A stretch of DNA of 64,000 nt from an uncultured Bacillota bacterium (GCA_949289845.1 CASEPN010000002.1:248001-312000); one strand, 5' to 3'; counted from the stretch's first letter, positions 1 through 10,042 are shown. Notes: a model not told the origin generated them from the sequence alone. A program made the numbers and translations.

Positions 1-134
1 GCGAGGACTTGCCCTTCCTTCCCCTTGTGGGGGAGGAGGCTGCCGTCGAGGGGCTCTTCGTTGAGTTGGATGATCTGACGGGATGTCCTCTTTATCTTGA
101 GGACGTGAAAGCGAGGTGCCGTATCGATGGCTGA
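1..134 (+). CDS. 3' end of an unidentified protein (partial)
   Basis: An open frame enters the window in frame 3 and runs about 43 codons to a TGA at 132-134, overlapping the miaB start by 8 nt. The visible C-terminus is acidic and hydrophobic (contains LPFLPLVGEEAAVEGLFVEL and later GCPLYLEDVKARC). I do not recognise the family. The overlap suggests it is the previous gene of the miaB operon. Confidence 0.5.
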   Translation, partial: EDLPFLPLVGEEAAVEGLFVELDDLTGCPLYLEDVKARCRIDG

Positions 135-1872
135 AAGAGACAAGGACATTCATGCGAGCTTCGCGGAAGGCGCGAAGAGGAAGGCCCCGGAGAGGGTCCT
201 TCTCCCTCAGGAAGTGGACAAGGGCCTGAAGGCTCGGCTGGAAGGTCGGCATTTCTTCATCCGAACCTTCGGCTGCCAGGCGAACATCAGGGACGAGGAG
301 GTCATGGCAGGCCTCCTTACCCGTGCGGGAATGACGAGGACTGAGAATCCCGAGGAGGCGGATGTCGCCATCATCAACACTTGCGCGGTGCGTGAGAACG
401 CGGTCGACAAGGTTTATGGGGAAATCGGAGAATTCAAGGCGGTTTCGCAAAGTAATCACGACTTTGTCCTCATCCTTTCTGGGTGTGCGATGGAGGCAGA
501 GGGACTCGCTGAGAGGCTTATGGGAACCTACCCTTGGGTACGTCTTGCAATTGGGACTCATGAGGTTCCTTATCTCCTGGAGCACTTGAAGGACGCCCTT
601 TTCCTGGGGCGCCAGCTCGTCCGGGTCCGTTCCTCTTCCGGAGACGTCGTTGAGGGTCTTCCCTGCCTCCGGAAGAACGACTATTCGGCCTTTGTTAACA
701 TCTCCTATGGATGCGACAAGTTCTGCACCTACTGCATCGTTCCCTACACCAGGGGAAGGGAACGCTCCCGCCGGAAGGGGGACATCCTGGCCGAGTGCAG
801 GCGTCTCGTCGAGGACGGCTTCCAGGAAATCGTTCTTCTCGGACAGAACGTCAATTCCTATGGGTTGGACCTCGGGGAGGAGGATGCCTTCCCGGAACTT
901 CTCTCTGCGGTCGCGGACCTTGGCATCCCTCGCCTTCGGTTCATCACCTCGTACCCCAGCCAGTTCACGGATCGAATGATCGATGCGATGGCATCGCGCC
1001 CCAACATCCTTCCGTGGCTTCATTTCCCCGTTCAGTCTGGCTCGGACAAGGTGCTGAGGAAGATGGGGAGGCGTTATGGGAGGGAGGAATACCTCAACCT
1101 TGTACGCCGGCTGTACGAGAAGATTCCGGACCTGGCGATTACCACGGACATCATCGTCAGCTTCCCGGGCGAGACGGAGGAGGACTTCCAGGAAACCCTC
1201 TCCCTTTGCCGAGAGGCTCGTTTCTCCAGCGCCTTCACTTTCATCTATTCCCCGAGGCCCGGGACTCCTGCCGCGAAGATGGAACAGGTTCCTGCCGAGG
1301 TCTCCCACGACCGCTTCGGCAGGCTCAAGTCGTTGATCGACGAGCTGACGGCCGCCCACTCGCAGCGGATGGTGGGCAAGACCTTCCCCATCCTCGTGGA
1401 CGGGCCTTCCAAGAGGAGGGAGGACATCCTCTCGGGGTACGCTCCGAACGGGAAACTAGTTAACTTCCCAGGGCCTTCCTATCTCAAAGGAACCATCGTC
1501 CAGGTGAAGATCCTGGAGAGCCACGCCTATAGCCTCGTTGGCGAGCTTGCGGAGGACCCTGTGCTTGCCCTTGCCAAGGAACTAGCCCGGCTCCTTCGTC
1601 TTGATCCTGCATTGGGGGAGTACCGACTTCTCCTAGAAGCAATCCGTAATGAGGGAAGGCTTCAGGAGGCGATGTCTTCCCTTCCGAGGCTGAAGAAAGA
1701 GCTGGCCCTTTCCATGGGGGATGAGGCTAGGCACGAGGAGGCGCTGAGGCGCTATAGGGCGGCCAGCGATATCGTCGAGGGATCGCTTCTCCTCAAGAAC
1801 GCGGATTCCCTTTCCGACCGCGTTGAATCGGAGCTTGCGCTTATCGCCAATGTTCTGGGAGGCAAGGAATGA
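127..1872 (+). CDS. miaB: tRNA-2-methylthio-N6-dimethylallyladenosine synthase MiaB with C-terminal YmcA/RicA-like domain
   Basis: Radical-SAM methylthiotransferase that converts i6A37 to ms2i6A37 in tRNAs reading UNN codons. The N-terminal UPF0004 domain has the three cluster cysteines C50 (FGCQANIRDEE), C86 (NTCAVREN) and C120. The radical-SAM triad is C196, C200 and C203 (YGCDKFCTYC). A TRAM-like segment follows at about residues 395-465. At 581 aa it is longer than usual MiaB. Residues about 479-581 are an extra helical region (LALAKELARLL, then EAIRNEGRLQEA) that by eye resembles the YlbF/YmcA (Com_YlbF) family. In Bacillus subtilis ymcA lies directly downstream of miaB, so this looks like a fusion of neighbours. 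The stop overlaps miaA by 4 nt. MiaB is certain; the added domain is my inference. Confidence 0.95.
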   Translation: MAERDKDIHASFAEGAKRKAPERVLLPQEVDKGLKARLEGRHFFIRTFGCQANIRDEEVMAGLLTRAGMTRTENPEEADVAIINTCAVRENAVDKVYGEIGEFKAVSQSNHDFVLILSGCAMEAEGLAERLMGTYPWVRLAIGTHEVPYLLEHLKDALFLGRQLVRVRSSSGDVVEGLPCLRKNDYSAFVNISYGCDKFCTYCIVPYTRGRERSRRKGDILAECRRLVEDGFQEIVLLGQNVNSYGLDLGEEDAFPELLSAVADLGIPRLRFITSYPSQFTDRMIDAMASRPNILPWLHFPVQSGSDKVLRKMGRRYGREEYLNLVRRLYEKIPDLAITTDIIVSFPGETEEDFQETLSLCREARFSSAFTFIYSPRPGTPAAKMEQVPAEVSHDRFGRLKSLIDELTAAHSQRMVGKTFPILVDGPSKRREDILSGYAPNGKLVNFPGPSYLKGTIVQVKILESHAYSLVGELAEDPVLALAKELARLLRLDPALGEYRLLLEAIRNEGRLQEAMSSLPRLKKELALSMGDEARHEEALRRYRAASDIVEGSLLLKNADSLSDRVESELALIANVLGGKE

Positions 1873-2711
1873 TTGTCGCCTTCCTGGGACCGACCGCTTC
1901 GGGGAAGAGCGAGGCCGCTCTTTCCTTCGCCTTGGGAAACAACGGGGAAGTAATCAACTGCGACGCCCTTCAGGTGTATTGCGGGACGGAACTCCTTACG
2001 TGCGCTCCTTTTGAAAGGCAAATGAAAGGCATTCCTCACCACCTATACTCATTCCTGGACGTAGACAAGCCATTCGACGTTAGGACGTACCAGTCCTTTG
2101 CTCGGGAAAAGACGAAAGAGGTTTTGGCCCGCGGGAAGACGCCTGTCTTTGTCGGAGGGACGGGGCTCTATCTAAAGGCCGCCTTATATGACTACCGGTT
2201 CGAAGAGGAGACGGAAGTAGATCTCTCGGAGTTTGAAGGACTCACTAATGAGGAGCTCCACAAGAGACTCAAGGAAGTGGATCCTGCGGAAGCGGAGGCG
2301 ATTCATCCCAATAACCGCAGGAGGGCGCTGAGGGCGCTGGCCATTTATCTTTCCCGAGGAAAGCCCAAGAGTAGGCAGTACCAAGGAAAGGACGTTCCGA
2401 TGTTCGAAGACATACGGCTTTACGGACTAGGATTGGACCGAGAACAGGTTTATTCGAACATTGAGGTTAGAACTAGAAGGATTTTTGAAGATAGTCGGCT
2501 TGAGAAGGAGATATTCCCGCTGCTGCTTTCCCATGGGGACGAGGAACCAGGGATGAAGGCGATCGGCATTTCCGAATCACGTCTTTTGATGGAGGGCAAG
2601 ATCGATAGGGATGAGACGATCGCCCGGGTCATCCGCAAGACCAAGCAGTATGCGAAGAGGCAACTGACCTTTTTCCGCCACCAGTTCAAGGAGGTCGAAT
2701 GGATACGCTAG
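1869..2711 (+). CDS. miaA: tRNA dimethylallyltransferase MiaA
   Basis: Transfers a dimethylallyl group from DMAPP to N6 of A37, producing the substrate of MiaB encoded just upstream. The P-loop GPTASGKS is at residues 7-14. It is followed by NCDALQVY (family usually has DSxQVY) and by the FVGGTGLYLKA segment typical of MiaA. At 280 aa it is slightly shorter than most homologues (about 300-315). The start overlaps the miaB stop (ATGA) and its 3' end overlaps tcdA by 13 nt, so the genes are translationally coupled. Confidence 0.95.
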   Translation: MIVAFLGPTASGKSEAALSFALGNNGEVINCDALQVYCGTELLTCAPFERQMKGIPHHLYSFLDVDKPFDVRTYQSFAREKTKEVLARGKTPVFVGGTGLYLKAALYDYRFEEETEVDLSEFEGLTNEELHKRLKEVDPAEAEAIHPNNRRRALRALAIYLSRGKPKSRQYQGKDVPMFEDIRLYGLGLDREQVYSNIEVRTRRIFEDSRLEKEIFPLLLSHGDEEPGMKAIGISESRLLMEGKIDRDETIARVIRKTKQYAKRQLTFFRHQFKEVEWIR

Positions 2712-3397
2712 AAAGCATCGACGAACGGACGGAGGCTCTCCTGGGGAAGGAGGCGTTGGAACTCCTTCGTTCGAAGAAAGTCGCTATCTTTGGGATAGGA
2801 GGGGTAGGCGGGTTTCTTTTCGAAGCGCTTGTCCGAACCGGCGTCGGCGAGATCCATGTTTATGACTGCGATACGGTTGAGGAGTCGAACCTGAACCGCC
2901 AGATACTTTTCCTTCGGAGCGATATTGGGCGGAGGAAGGTCGATGTCGCCGTGGAGAGGGTTTCCCTGATCCGGAACGATGTCCATGTTGTCCCTCATTT
3001 CCTGAGGGTCGGTACCGAGACGGAAGATAGCGTGGCAGAGGAGAAATTCGACCTTCTTCTCGACGCGATAGACGATGTCGAAGGGAAGCTTTCCCTCATG
3101 GAAGTCGCGGAGAAGACGTCTGCGCCGGTCATCTCATGCCTTGGAACTGCCAGAAGACTTGATCCGCGGCTCCTTCGCCTAGCCCCTCTTTCCAAGACCG
3201 CAGGGGATCCCCTCGCCAAGAAGGTTAGGCATCTCGCGCGAGAGCGTTCCCTCGACCTTTCCCGTGTCCTTTGCGTCTATAGCGAGGAGCCTGCCCTGGA
3301 CACAGGCCCCTCGCTTGGTTCTTCCATGCCGGTCCCTGGTTCCGCTGGACTTCTTATGGCCTCCGCGGCCTTAAGGACGCTTCTAGGTCTATACTGA
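2699..3397 (+). CDS. tcdA: tRNA threonylcarbamoyladenosine dehydratase (TcdA/YgdL, ThiF/MoeB-like E1 fold)
   Basis: ATP-dependent enzyme that cyclises t6A37 to ct6A37 in ANN-decoding tRNAs. The adenylating Rossmann motif FGIGGVGGFLFEAL is at about residues 31-44. The following VYDCDTVEESNLNRQILF is the nucleotide-binding and Arg-finger region of ThiF/MoeB proteins. At 232 aa it is a little short for the family (about 250-270). I prefer TcdA over ThiF or MoeB because no sulfur-carrier partner is nearby and the operon already holds two other position-37 genes. The start lies within the end of miaA. Confidence 0.85.
   Translation: MDTLESIDERTEALLGKEALELLRSKKVAIFGIGGVGGFLFEALVRTGVGEIHVYDCDTVEESNLNRQILFLRSDIGRRKVDVAVERVSLIRNDVHVVPHFLRVGTETEDSVAEEKFDLLLDAIDDVEGKLSLMEVAEKTSAPVISCLGTARRLDPRLLRLAPLSKTAGDPLAKKVRHLARERSLDLSRVLCVYSEEPALDTGPSLGSSMPVPGSAGLLMASAALRTLLGLY
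3390..3395 (+). promoter_or_regulatory. -10-like TATACT five bases before the fhs start
   Basis: TATACT overlaps the tcdA stop codon and lies 5 nt before the fhs ATG. No clear -35 is visible. If used, it would give a leaderless fhs mRNA, as seen at several other genes of this window. Confidence 0.4.
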
Positions 3398-3400
3398 GGC

Positions 3401-4999
3401 ATGCACATTTTGCCGATCGACGAAGTCGCGGGGAAGCTGGGCCTAGGGCCTTCTGATTTCATGCCCTATACGAGAGAGATGGCGAAGCTAACGCCTGATT
3501 TCGTCAGGTCGCATTCCAATGGGGATGGGAAGGTAGTGCTCGTCACCGCGATGACTCCCACCAAGTACGGGGAGGGCAAGACCCTGACCTCGATCGCCCT
3601 TCAGGAAGCGCTGTGGTCGTTGGGAATCCATTCCCTGCTCGCCCTACGCGAACCGGCGATCGGGCCGGTGTTTGGGATCAAAGGAGGTGCTACCGGGTCG
3701 GGGAAGGCAACCATCGAGCCGAGCCAAAGGATCAACCTTCACTTCACCGGGGACATCCATGCGCTCACCGCGGCGAACAACCTGATCTCGGCAGTGATCG
3801 ACAACTCCATCTTCCAAGGGAACCCTCTCGAGATCGACCCTGAGCATGTCCTTTGGAAACGTGCCCTGGACATGAACGACAGAGCCCTCCGGAACGTTGA
3901 GATCGCAAGAGGGGGGAAGATCGGCATACCGAGGCGTGAGGAGTTCGTGATAACTGTGGCCTCGGAACTGATGGCGATCCTTTGCCTTGCCCTCGACCGC
4001 GAAGATTTCTACAGGAGGCTCGGGGACATCGCTGTGGCAAAGGGACTGGATGGAAGGGCCATCCACCTCAAGGAACTGGGAATCCGTCATGCCCTCATGG
4101 AACTTATGGAGGATGCGCTCCTCCCGAATCTAGTCCAGACGCAGGACGGGGCTCCCGTCCTCGTCCATGGGGGTCCCTTCGCGAACATTGCCCACGGGGC
4201 GAATTCCATCATCGCCACTCGCCTAGCGCGTTCTCTGGCTTCCCTCGTCATCACTGAAGCTGGCTTCGGCGCGGACCTAGGCGCAGAGAAGTTCCTGGAC
4301 ATCGTCTGTCCCACGGGAGGAATTTCTCCTTCCTGCGTGGTTCTCGTCGCCACCTTGAAGGCTCTCAAGCTTCATGGGGGAGTGCCTGACGCCAGCCTTG
4401 GAGAAGAGAACCCCCAGGCTGTCAGGAGGGGGATCGCCAACGTTGAGAGACATTACGATAACCTGCGTTCGTTCGGCGTGCCGGTCGTGATCTCTCTCAA
4501 TCGTTTCGATCAGGATCACATGAGCGAGATCAAGGAGTTCTCCGTCTGGGCGGAGGAAAGGCGGATTCCTATTGTTCTCACAGAGGGCTATCAGAAGGGC
4601 GCAGTGGGCGCCCAGGAGCTTGCCAGGGCCGTTCTAGGCTTGGTGGACACCCCATCGAACTACCATCCCCTATATAAGAAGAGTGAGCCTTTATTTAAAA
4701 AAGTAGAGCGAATCTGCACGGAAATCTATCGTTGTAATGTCTCCTATTCAGAATCCGCTCTCGCTGATATCAAGGAATACGAGAAGATGCACGGCGACTA
4801 TTTCGTCTGCATGGCGAAGACGCCAAACAGCTTCACCGACGATCCGAAGAAGAAGGGCGCGCCTGACGGCGAGACGGTTCACGTTAGGGACGTTCGCCTG
4901 TATGAGGGCGCCCGCTTCCTCGTGCCGCTGCTAGGAAACATCATGACGATGCCCGGGCTTCCGAAAGTGCCTGCCGCCGTGATGATGGGGGACGAATGA
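3401..4999 (+). CDS. fhs: Formate-tetrahydrofolate ligase
   Basis: Cytosolic one-carbon enzyme that makes 10-formyl-THF from formate, THF and ATP. The nucleotide-binding segment TPTKYGEGKT is at residues 52-61, and GPVFGIKGGATG and HFTGDIHALTAANNL are highly characteristic of FTHFS. At 532 aa it is about 25 residues shorter than typical, mainly at the N-terminus. The ATG at 3401 is the first in frame, 3 nt after the tcdA stop. No Shine-Dalgarno is visible at a normal distance, and a TATACT box sits just upstream. Confidence 0.95.
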   Translation: MHILPIDEVAGKLGLGPSDFMPYTREMAKLTPDFVRSHSNGDGKVVLVTAMTPTKYGEGKTLTSIALQEALWSLGIHSLLALREPAIGPVFGIKGGATGSGKATIEPSQRINLHFTGDIHALTAANNLISAVIDNSIFQGNPLEIDPEHVLWKRALDMNDRALRNVEIARGGKIGIPRREEFVITVASELMAILCLALDREDFYRRLGDIAVAKGLDGRAIHLKELGIRHALMELMEDALLPNLVQTQDGAPVLVHGGPFANIAHGANSIIATRLARSLASLVITEAGFGADLGAEKFLDIVCPTGGISPSCVVLVATLKALKLHGGVPDASLGEENPQAVRRGIANVERHYDNLRSFGVPVVISLNRFDQDHMSEIKEFSVWAEERRIPIVLTEGYQKGAVGAQELARAVLGLVDTPSNYHPLYKKSEPLFKKVERICTEIYRCNVSYSESALADIKEYEKMHGDYFVCMAKTPNSFTDDPKKKGAPDGETVHVRDVRLYEGARFLVPLLGNIMTMPGLPKVPAAVMMGDE

Positions 5000-5223
5000 T
5001 GTTCACTGCCTACTCCCTGTACGACATCGTCGAAATGAAGAAGCCCCACCCCTGCAAAGGCAGGACGAAGCGTTTTCAAATCGTAATGGTCGGGGCAGAC
5101 ATCAAGATCCGCTGCCTTGGATGCGGGAACTTGATCCTCATGTCACGCGCGGATTTCAACGAGAGGGTCCGCCGGGTCATCGAGTCGCCCGGAGCGCTCG
5201 TTCCCTTTTCCGGGACAAATTGA
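4996..5223 (+). CDS. DUF951 family small protein (YyzM-like)
   Basis: Small basic cytosolic protein of about 75 aa. The family signature DIVEMKKPHPCKG is followed by two further cysteines in IRCLGCGN, giving a probable three-Cys site. DUF951 proteins are common in Bacilli; the function is not established. The start is ATG 4996 or the adjacent ATG 4999, which overlaps the fhs TGA by one base; a G-rich stretch (GGGGGA) inside the end of fhs can serve as ribosome site. Confidence 0.85.
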   Translation: MMFTAYSLYDIVEMKKPHPCKGRTKRFQIVMVGADIKIRCLGCGNLILMSRADFNERVRRVIESPGALVPFSGTN

Positions 5224-5258
5224 TTGAAACCCTCCCTATAACCCTGTTGGAGGGCTAG

Positions 5259-7286
5259 GTGAGGGCGGAAGGAATTAACTTAAGGTTCGGGGATAGGGTC
5301 CTGTTCGAGGATCTCTCGATCGATTTCGGAGACCGTGGGATTTTTGCCATCCTTGGCAGAAGCGGATGCGGCAAGAGTACCCTCCTGTCCATTCTTTCAG
5401 GAAACCTGAGGCCCGAGTCAGGACGAGTGTATCTTAAAGAGACCGACATCCTTGGCCTCCCTAGGGAGAAGGCCGAGGAAGTACTGAGACATTCCTTCTC
5501 CTTTCTCTATCAGAGCCATAACCTCCTTGAGGACTTGACCGTCTACGAAAACTGCGCGGTCTCGCTTCGCATCCAGGGCGTGCCCGAACATTCGCTTAGG
5601 GACCGGATCGAACCTTTGTTAACAAGACTGGGTTTAGATGGCCTTAAGGACAAAAGGGCATGTCTCTTGTCCGGAGGGGAGAAGGCAAGGGTCGCCTTGG
5701 CCAGGGCGCTCGCCCGCCAGCCTGAGGTCCTTTTCTCTGACGAACCGACTGGGTCCTTGGACAAGGCGACGGGCCGACTCGTGATGGAGGTCCTGAAGGA
5801 GGAATCCAAGAGACGCCTCGTCATCCTCGTTACGCATGACAAGTCGTTCGCCAAGGAGTTCGCGGACGTCATCTATCCCTTGGATGGAGGAGCGATAGAG
5901 GGGAAGAGGCTCTCACGCATAGGTGGGCAGGAACCACGAGACGTGAAGACTCCTCGGGGACGTTGGTTCCTTCCTCTCCTCAAAGGAGAACGGCTTGTCG
6001 GGAAGGAAACCGCGGTTATGTTCTTTGCCTCTTTGGTCAGCTATCTATCGCTCGCCATGGCGGTGTCCTTCCATGATTCGTCCCAGAGAATCTTCGAGGT
6101 TGAGAGCAGGAACACGATTACTTACTCCCTCGGCTCCTTGACCGAGGAACGGATGGTCTCCTTACCTGATAGCCCGTTGTCTCTTGTCCAAAGCCAGCGT
6201 CCCCCAAGGAAGGAGGCGGAGCGTTTCGTCGGGGAAGGCATCGAGGTGCTTCCGGACCTTTCCTATTTCCTTCCGGAGGGGAGCGGCTTCAAGGTAAACG
6301 GCTTCCCGAAGGAAGGGGCCTCCTTCTTGCCTGTAGGAGACCTTAGTCTCCGCGATGGTTTCCTCCCTCTTCTTAAGGAAGGGGAGGCGCCTGAGAAGGA
6401 GACGTTCGACTACTTGCTGGTGAACGAGGACATGGCAGACATCCTTCCCGGCGAGCCTCTGGAGGCAAGGATCGAAGTCACCGTCTCTTTCGAGATGGAA
6501 TGGGAAGGGGCGGTCGATAAGGTGGAGAGGAAGCATATCTTTCGTGTCGCAGGGATCGTCCAGGAGTTCCCTTTCCTTGGGACCCCTAGGTGCTACTACA
6601 GCCATGAGGCGTTCGTTTCTTTTCTGGAAGGCATCCGGCTCCCGAACATAAGCGAGGCCCGGGGCGAGGACGTCTCACCCATAAGTCTCCTGGAGGTGTT
6701 GCCAAAGGATTCTCCCTACCATTCCTACTCGTGGCTGCTTTATGCAAGCGGGGAGGAGAACCGACGTAAGTTGGAGGCTCTTTGCGAGACCGAGGGCGAG
6801 TTCTCCGTCTCCTCGGAGTCCCATGAGATGAGGGAGGGATTCCTCAGCCTTTCCGAATCTTTCGTCACCTTGTCCTGGCCCTTTCTTCTGGCTGAGGCGG
6901 TTGCCACAGCGTTCATCGTGGCCTCCCTCCTCCTCGCTGCATTCCTTAGGAGGAGGAAGGAAGCCGCCATCCTCCGCGGGGAAGGGGCTTCCATGAGATC
7001 TCTCCTCTTGCTCTATGGCGCTCCAGGAGTCCTGGCTTCCTTTCTTGCCGGGCTCTCAACTATTATCCTTTCTATTCCTTTGGGTTACCTTATTTCTGCA
7101 ATACTCCGACCAAGTTTGGGGATTTCCAATCTTGTGAGAGTCCCCCTCCTTTCCTTCGAAGGGATTCCCCTCCTCCTGCCTCTTCTTCTGATCGTTGTGT
7201 CGATCCTTATTCCTTGCCTGGGGGCGTTCCTTCCCTTGAGGGCCAGCCTTTCCTCTGATTTGAGCGAGGAGCTTCGCGAAGAATGA
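5259..7286 (+). CDS. ABC transporter ATPase-permease fusion (MacB/FtsX-type), first of a pair
   Basis: 675-aa fusion. Residues 1-225 are an ABC ATPase of the LolD/MacB type: Walker A GRSGCGKS (33-40), signature LSGGEKARVALARA from 137, Walker B VLFSDEPTGS. A permease follows with one membrane helix (about 247-272), a large extracytoplasmic domain (about 273-545) and three C-terminal helices. This is the MacB-like four-helix layout with the ATPase at the N-terminus. Family members export peptides or lipoproteins or act as mechanotransducers; the substrate here is unknown. The start is GTG with GGAGG 5 nt upstream (5249-5253). The stop overlaps the next gene by 4 nt. Confidence 0.85.
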   Translation: MRAEGINLRFGDRVLFEDLSIDFGDRGIFAILGRSGCGKSTLLSILSGNLRPESGRVYLKETDILGLPREKAEEVLRHSFSFLYQSHNLLEDLTVYENCAVSLRIQGVPEHSLRDRIEPLLTRLGLDGLKDKRACLLSGGEKARVALARALARQPEVLFSDEPTGSLDKATGRLVMEVLKEESKRRLVILVTHDKSFAKEFADVIYPLDGGAIEGKRLSRIGGQEPRDVKTPRGRWFLPLLKGERLVGKETAVMFFASLVSYLSLAMAVSFHDSSQRIFEVESRNTITYSLGSLTEERMVSLPDSPLSLVQSQRPPRKEAERFVGEGIEVLPDLSYFLPEGSGFKVNGFPKEGASFLPVGDLSLRDGFLPLLKEGEAPEKETFDYLLVNEDMADILPGEPLEARIEVTVSFEMEWEGAVDKVERKHIFRVAGIVQEFPFLGTPRCYYSHEAFVSFLEGIRLPNISEARGEDVSPISLLEVLPKDSPYHSYSWLLYASGEENRRKLEALCETEGEFSVSSESHEMREGFLSLSESFVTLSWPFLLAEAVATAFIVASLLLAAFLRRRKEAAILRGEGASMRSLLLLYGAPGVLASFLAGLSTIILSIPLGYLISAILRPSLGISNLVRVPLLSFEGIPLLLPLLLIVVSILIPCLGAFLPLRASLSSDLSEELREE

Positions 7287-10042
7287 ACGGAGTGGAGATC
7301 GTAGGCCTCAGGAAGGAGTTTCCCGGGAGAGTGATCTTCCAGGACGCAAGCCTCCTCCTGCCTGAGAAAGGCCTTGTCGTCCTTCTCGGGAAGTCTGGGA
7401 CAGGCAAGAGCACCCTCCTTTCCATGGTGGGGATGCTCGATTCCTCCTATAGCGGCACCATCCGCGTGCTTGGTGCTGATCCCCAGTCCTTGAGCGAGAA
7501 GGAGCGGGGGGACTTCCGTCTTCGAAACATAGGGATGATCCGCCAGGAGAACGATACGCTTGACCTGGAGGACTCCTTGACGAACGTTCTCTTCCCTTCC
7601 TTTGGTTCCCGTGCAGAGAAAAAGAAGGCCCTGCGGAGGGCGAGCGACCTCTTGAAAGCAGTAGGCCTTGAGGGGAAGGAACGCCAAAGGGCGAACACAT
7701 TGTCCGGCGGGGAACGGGCGAGGCTTTCCTTGGCACGGGCGCTTGTGAACGACCCCCGCATCGTCCTTGCCGACGAGCCGACGGGCGCCTTGGATGAGAA
7801 GGCGGGGGAGGAAGTGTTCTCCCTCCTTTCCTCCGTCGCGAAGGACAGGCTCGTGCTTGTCGTAACCCATGACGAAAGGCTGGCGAGACGCCACGGCCAG
7901 ATGATCCTCCGTCTGGAGGAATGCAAGTTCCATATCGAGGAAACGGGGATACCCCCGGGGGAGACTCTCCTTGTCGCCGACGGACAAAGGGGGTGGCGTC
8001 GCCCCCTCCCATCCGCGAGCCTCCTCCTCCATGGGTTCCACGTCGCCAGGGAGAAGAAGTGGCGGGCCCTTCTTTTCACCACACTGATGTCCTTGTCTAT
8101 CCTCCTTCTCGGGACATCCCTATTTCTTTCCCGGGAACTGGAAAGGACGGTGGGTTCCTCGCTTTCCGGCCTAGCGGGGGAAAGGGAGGTCGTCCTCATG
8201 GACAAGGGGGCGGAGCCAAGCCTCGAGCCTGCATCCGAGGGACAAGTGGAATCTCTCCTATATAAGCTGAGGGGAGCCGCAGATAGCAGCGGACTCGGCT
8301 ACCCGATCGACTTCGCCTCCTTCTTTCCGGACGAGCTCACTGCAAGCCTTCCTCTGGGCGAGCTCAAGGAGCACGTGTTCCCGAACCTGGACGTCTCCTC
8401 CGTGGATGAGTACCGCTGGCTTGAGGATTACGAATCCAGTTCCTTCCATCCAGGCATCCCCGAGGTGATGGAGATGGAGCACGTGGTTATCGCCCTTCCT
8501 TTCCCGATGATGAGCTCCCTATGCAGCGCGCTTTCAATCGAAAGGAGCTATCGCTCTCTTGGGCACTACCTCGAGACGCAAGGGATGGAGATCTATCTCC
8601 GGATGAGGAACGACTCCTGGGCCTACCATGATGAGCAGGTACTTGTGGTTCGGGCGGTGATGGAGACGGAAGGGGATCCCTTCTTCCTCCATAGCGACCA
8701 CTTTTGGAACGAGTGGATGTACGAGTTCAAGATGAGGCTTCCCCTAAGGGAGTCTCCGGAGCAAGAGGAGCCTTGGCTCTTGGAGAAGATTCCCTACCTG
8801 CATCTCCGGGCAACAGAAGAGGAGGCGATTTCCATGCTCCGGGGGCTAGGGCTTGAAGAGGATTTCATTTTGGTTCCTCCTAACGCGGAAACCGGGGACG
8901 AGGACGTCGAGTTCGGAGCTGGGCGTCTTTATGCCTTCTCTAGGGAAGGAGGCGCCTCCTATGAGGGGGTGCTCGAGTCCGCATCAAGGATCGAGGGGGT
9001 GACAGGCCATCGTTTCCTAAGCGGCGGATACTCCTCTTTTCCTTCCTCATACGCAGAGGGATTTCTTAAGCCCTTCTTCCTTGCCGGGACGGAAGAGGCG
9101 GCGGACCTCATCGAAGACTCCGCTTCTAAGGTGGAGGGTCTTGAAGATCCTCTTTTGCTTTCCCTTCCGGATTGTTCCGCATCTGGCTCCTATCTGCTCC
9201 CCGCCGGGAAAGGAATCAGAATCTCCGCAAATCTTGATGGGTTGATAGGAAAAACACCTTCATCCGTCGAAGAGGTTGCGTTAGGGGAAGCCCTCTGGCA
9301 TCAGCTTGGAAGACCTGGGAGGATTATCGCCCTGACGCCTTCCACCGTGCGGGAGGAGGGGGACGGGTACCGCTATGAGTACCGGAGGATACCTCTATAC
9401 GTGACCGGCTATATCACAGCAGGAGGAATGACAATCCATCAGGGTCCCTGCTGGGCGGAAGATTTCTTTCTAATCCTTGCCCGAAGCTTGGTGGAGGATT
9501 CGTTTACAGAAGGGATCGCCCTTTCCATAGATGAGGATTGGCCCCTCCAGCCCTTCGTGGACTACTTCGCAGGGAACTTTCCGGAGTTCTCCGTTGCCTC
9601 GCCTGCCCTCGCCATAAGCGAAAGCCTTGCTGAGATGGAGGGGTATCTCTCCCTGATGCTCCTGGCCCTGACGATCGGCTCGGTCGCGCTTTCCTGCTTC
9701 CTTCTTTTCACCGTGTCCCGGCTCTTCGCCGAGGAGGGGAAGCGCGAGGGGAGGATGCTCCATTACCTCGGGTTCTCCAGGGAGGAAGTGGCAAGGAACG
9801 AAAGCGCGCCGCTCCTCATCCTTCTTTCCTTCTCCGCCTTGAGCTCGATGCTCGGGATTTTCGGGATGGAATGGCTGATCCATGGCTTCATGGCGGAGTC
9901 CATCGGCGGGGGAGCCTCCTTTTCGATTGATCCCCTCCCTTTGTTCATCCCGTTCATCGCCTCCTTCCTCGCCTACTTGATTTCTTACTTCATCGGGCTT
10001 CGTCAGAGCAATCGCCGGAACTTTTTGAAAGAAGGGCGTTGA
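7283..10042 (+). CDS. ABC transporter ATPase-permease fusion (MacB/FtsX-type), second of a pair
   Basis: 919 aa. ABC ATPase at residues 1-225 (Walker A GKSGTGKS 36-43, signature [14 protein letters not shown] from 140, Walker [12 protein letters not shown]), then a permease with one helix near 260-280, a very large extracytoplasmic region of more than 450 residues, and three helices near the C-terminus. It has the same architecture as the upstream 675-aa protein but a much longer outer domain. The ATGA overlap and shared layout suggest that the two form a heterodimeric transporter; the transported substrate cannot be told from sequence. Confidence 0.85.
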   Translation: MNGVEIVGLRKEFPGRVIFQDASLLLPEKGLVVLLGKSGTGKSTLLSMVGMLDSSYSGTIRVLGADPQSLSEKERGDFRLRNIGMIRQENDTLDLEDSLTNVLFPSFGSRAEKKKALRRASDLLKAVGLEGKERQRANTLSGGERARLSLARALVNDPRIVLADEPTGALDEKAGEEVFSLLSSVAKDRLVLVVTHDERLARRHGQMILRLEECKFHIEETGIPPGETLLVADGQRGWRRPLPSASLLLHGFHVAREKKWRALLFTTLMSLSILLLGTSLFLSRELERTVGSSLSGLAGEREVVLMDKGAEPSLEPASEGQVESLLYKLRGAADSSGLGYPIDFASFFPDELTASLPLGELKEHVFPNLDVSSVDEYRWLEDYESSSFHPGIPEVMEMEHVVIALPFPMMSSLCSALSIERSYRSLGHYLETQGMEIYLRMRNDSWAYHDEQVLVVRAVMETEGDPFFLHSDHFWNEWMYEFKMRLPLRESPEQEEPWLLEKIPYLHLRATEEEAISMLRGLGLEEDFILVPPNAETGDEDVEFGAGRLYAFSREGGASYEGVLESASRIEGVTGHRFLSGGYSSFPSSYAEGFLKPFFLAGTEEAADLIEDSASKVEGLEDPLLLSLPDCSASGSYLLPAGKGIRISANLDGLIGKTPSSVEEVALGEALWHQLGRPGRIIALTPSTVREEGDGYRYEYRRIPLYVTGYITAGGMTIHQGPCWAEDFFLILARSLVEDSFTEGIALSIDEDWPLQPFVDYFAGNFPEFSVASPALAISESLAEMEGYLSLMLLALTIGSVALSCFLLFTVSRLFAEEGKREGRMLHYLGFSREEVARNESAPLLILLSFSALSSMLGIFGMEWLIHGFMAESIGGGASFSIDPLPLFIPFIASFLAYLISYFIGLRQSNRRNFLKEGR

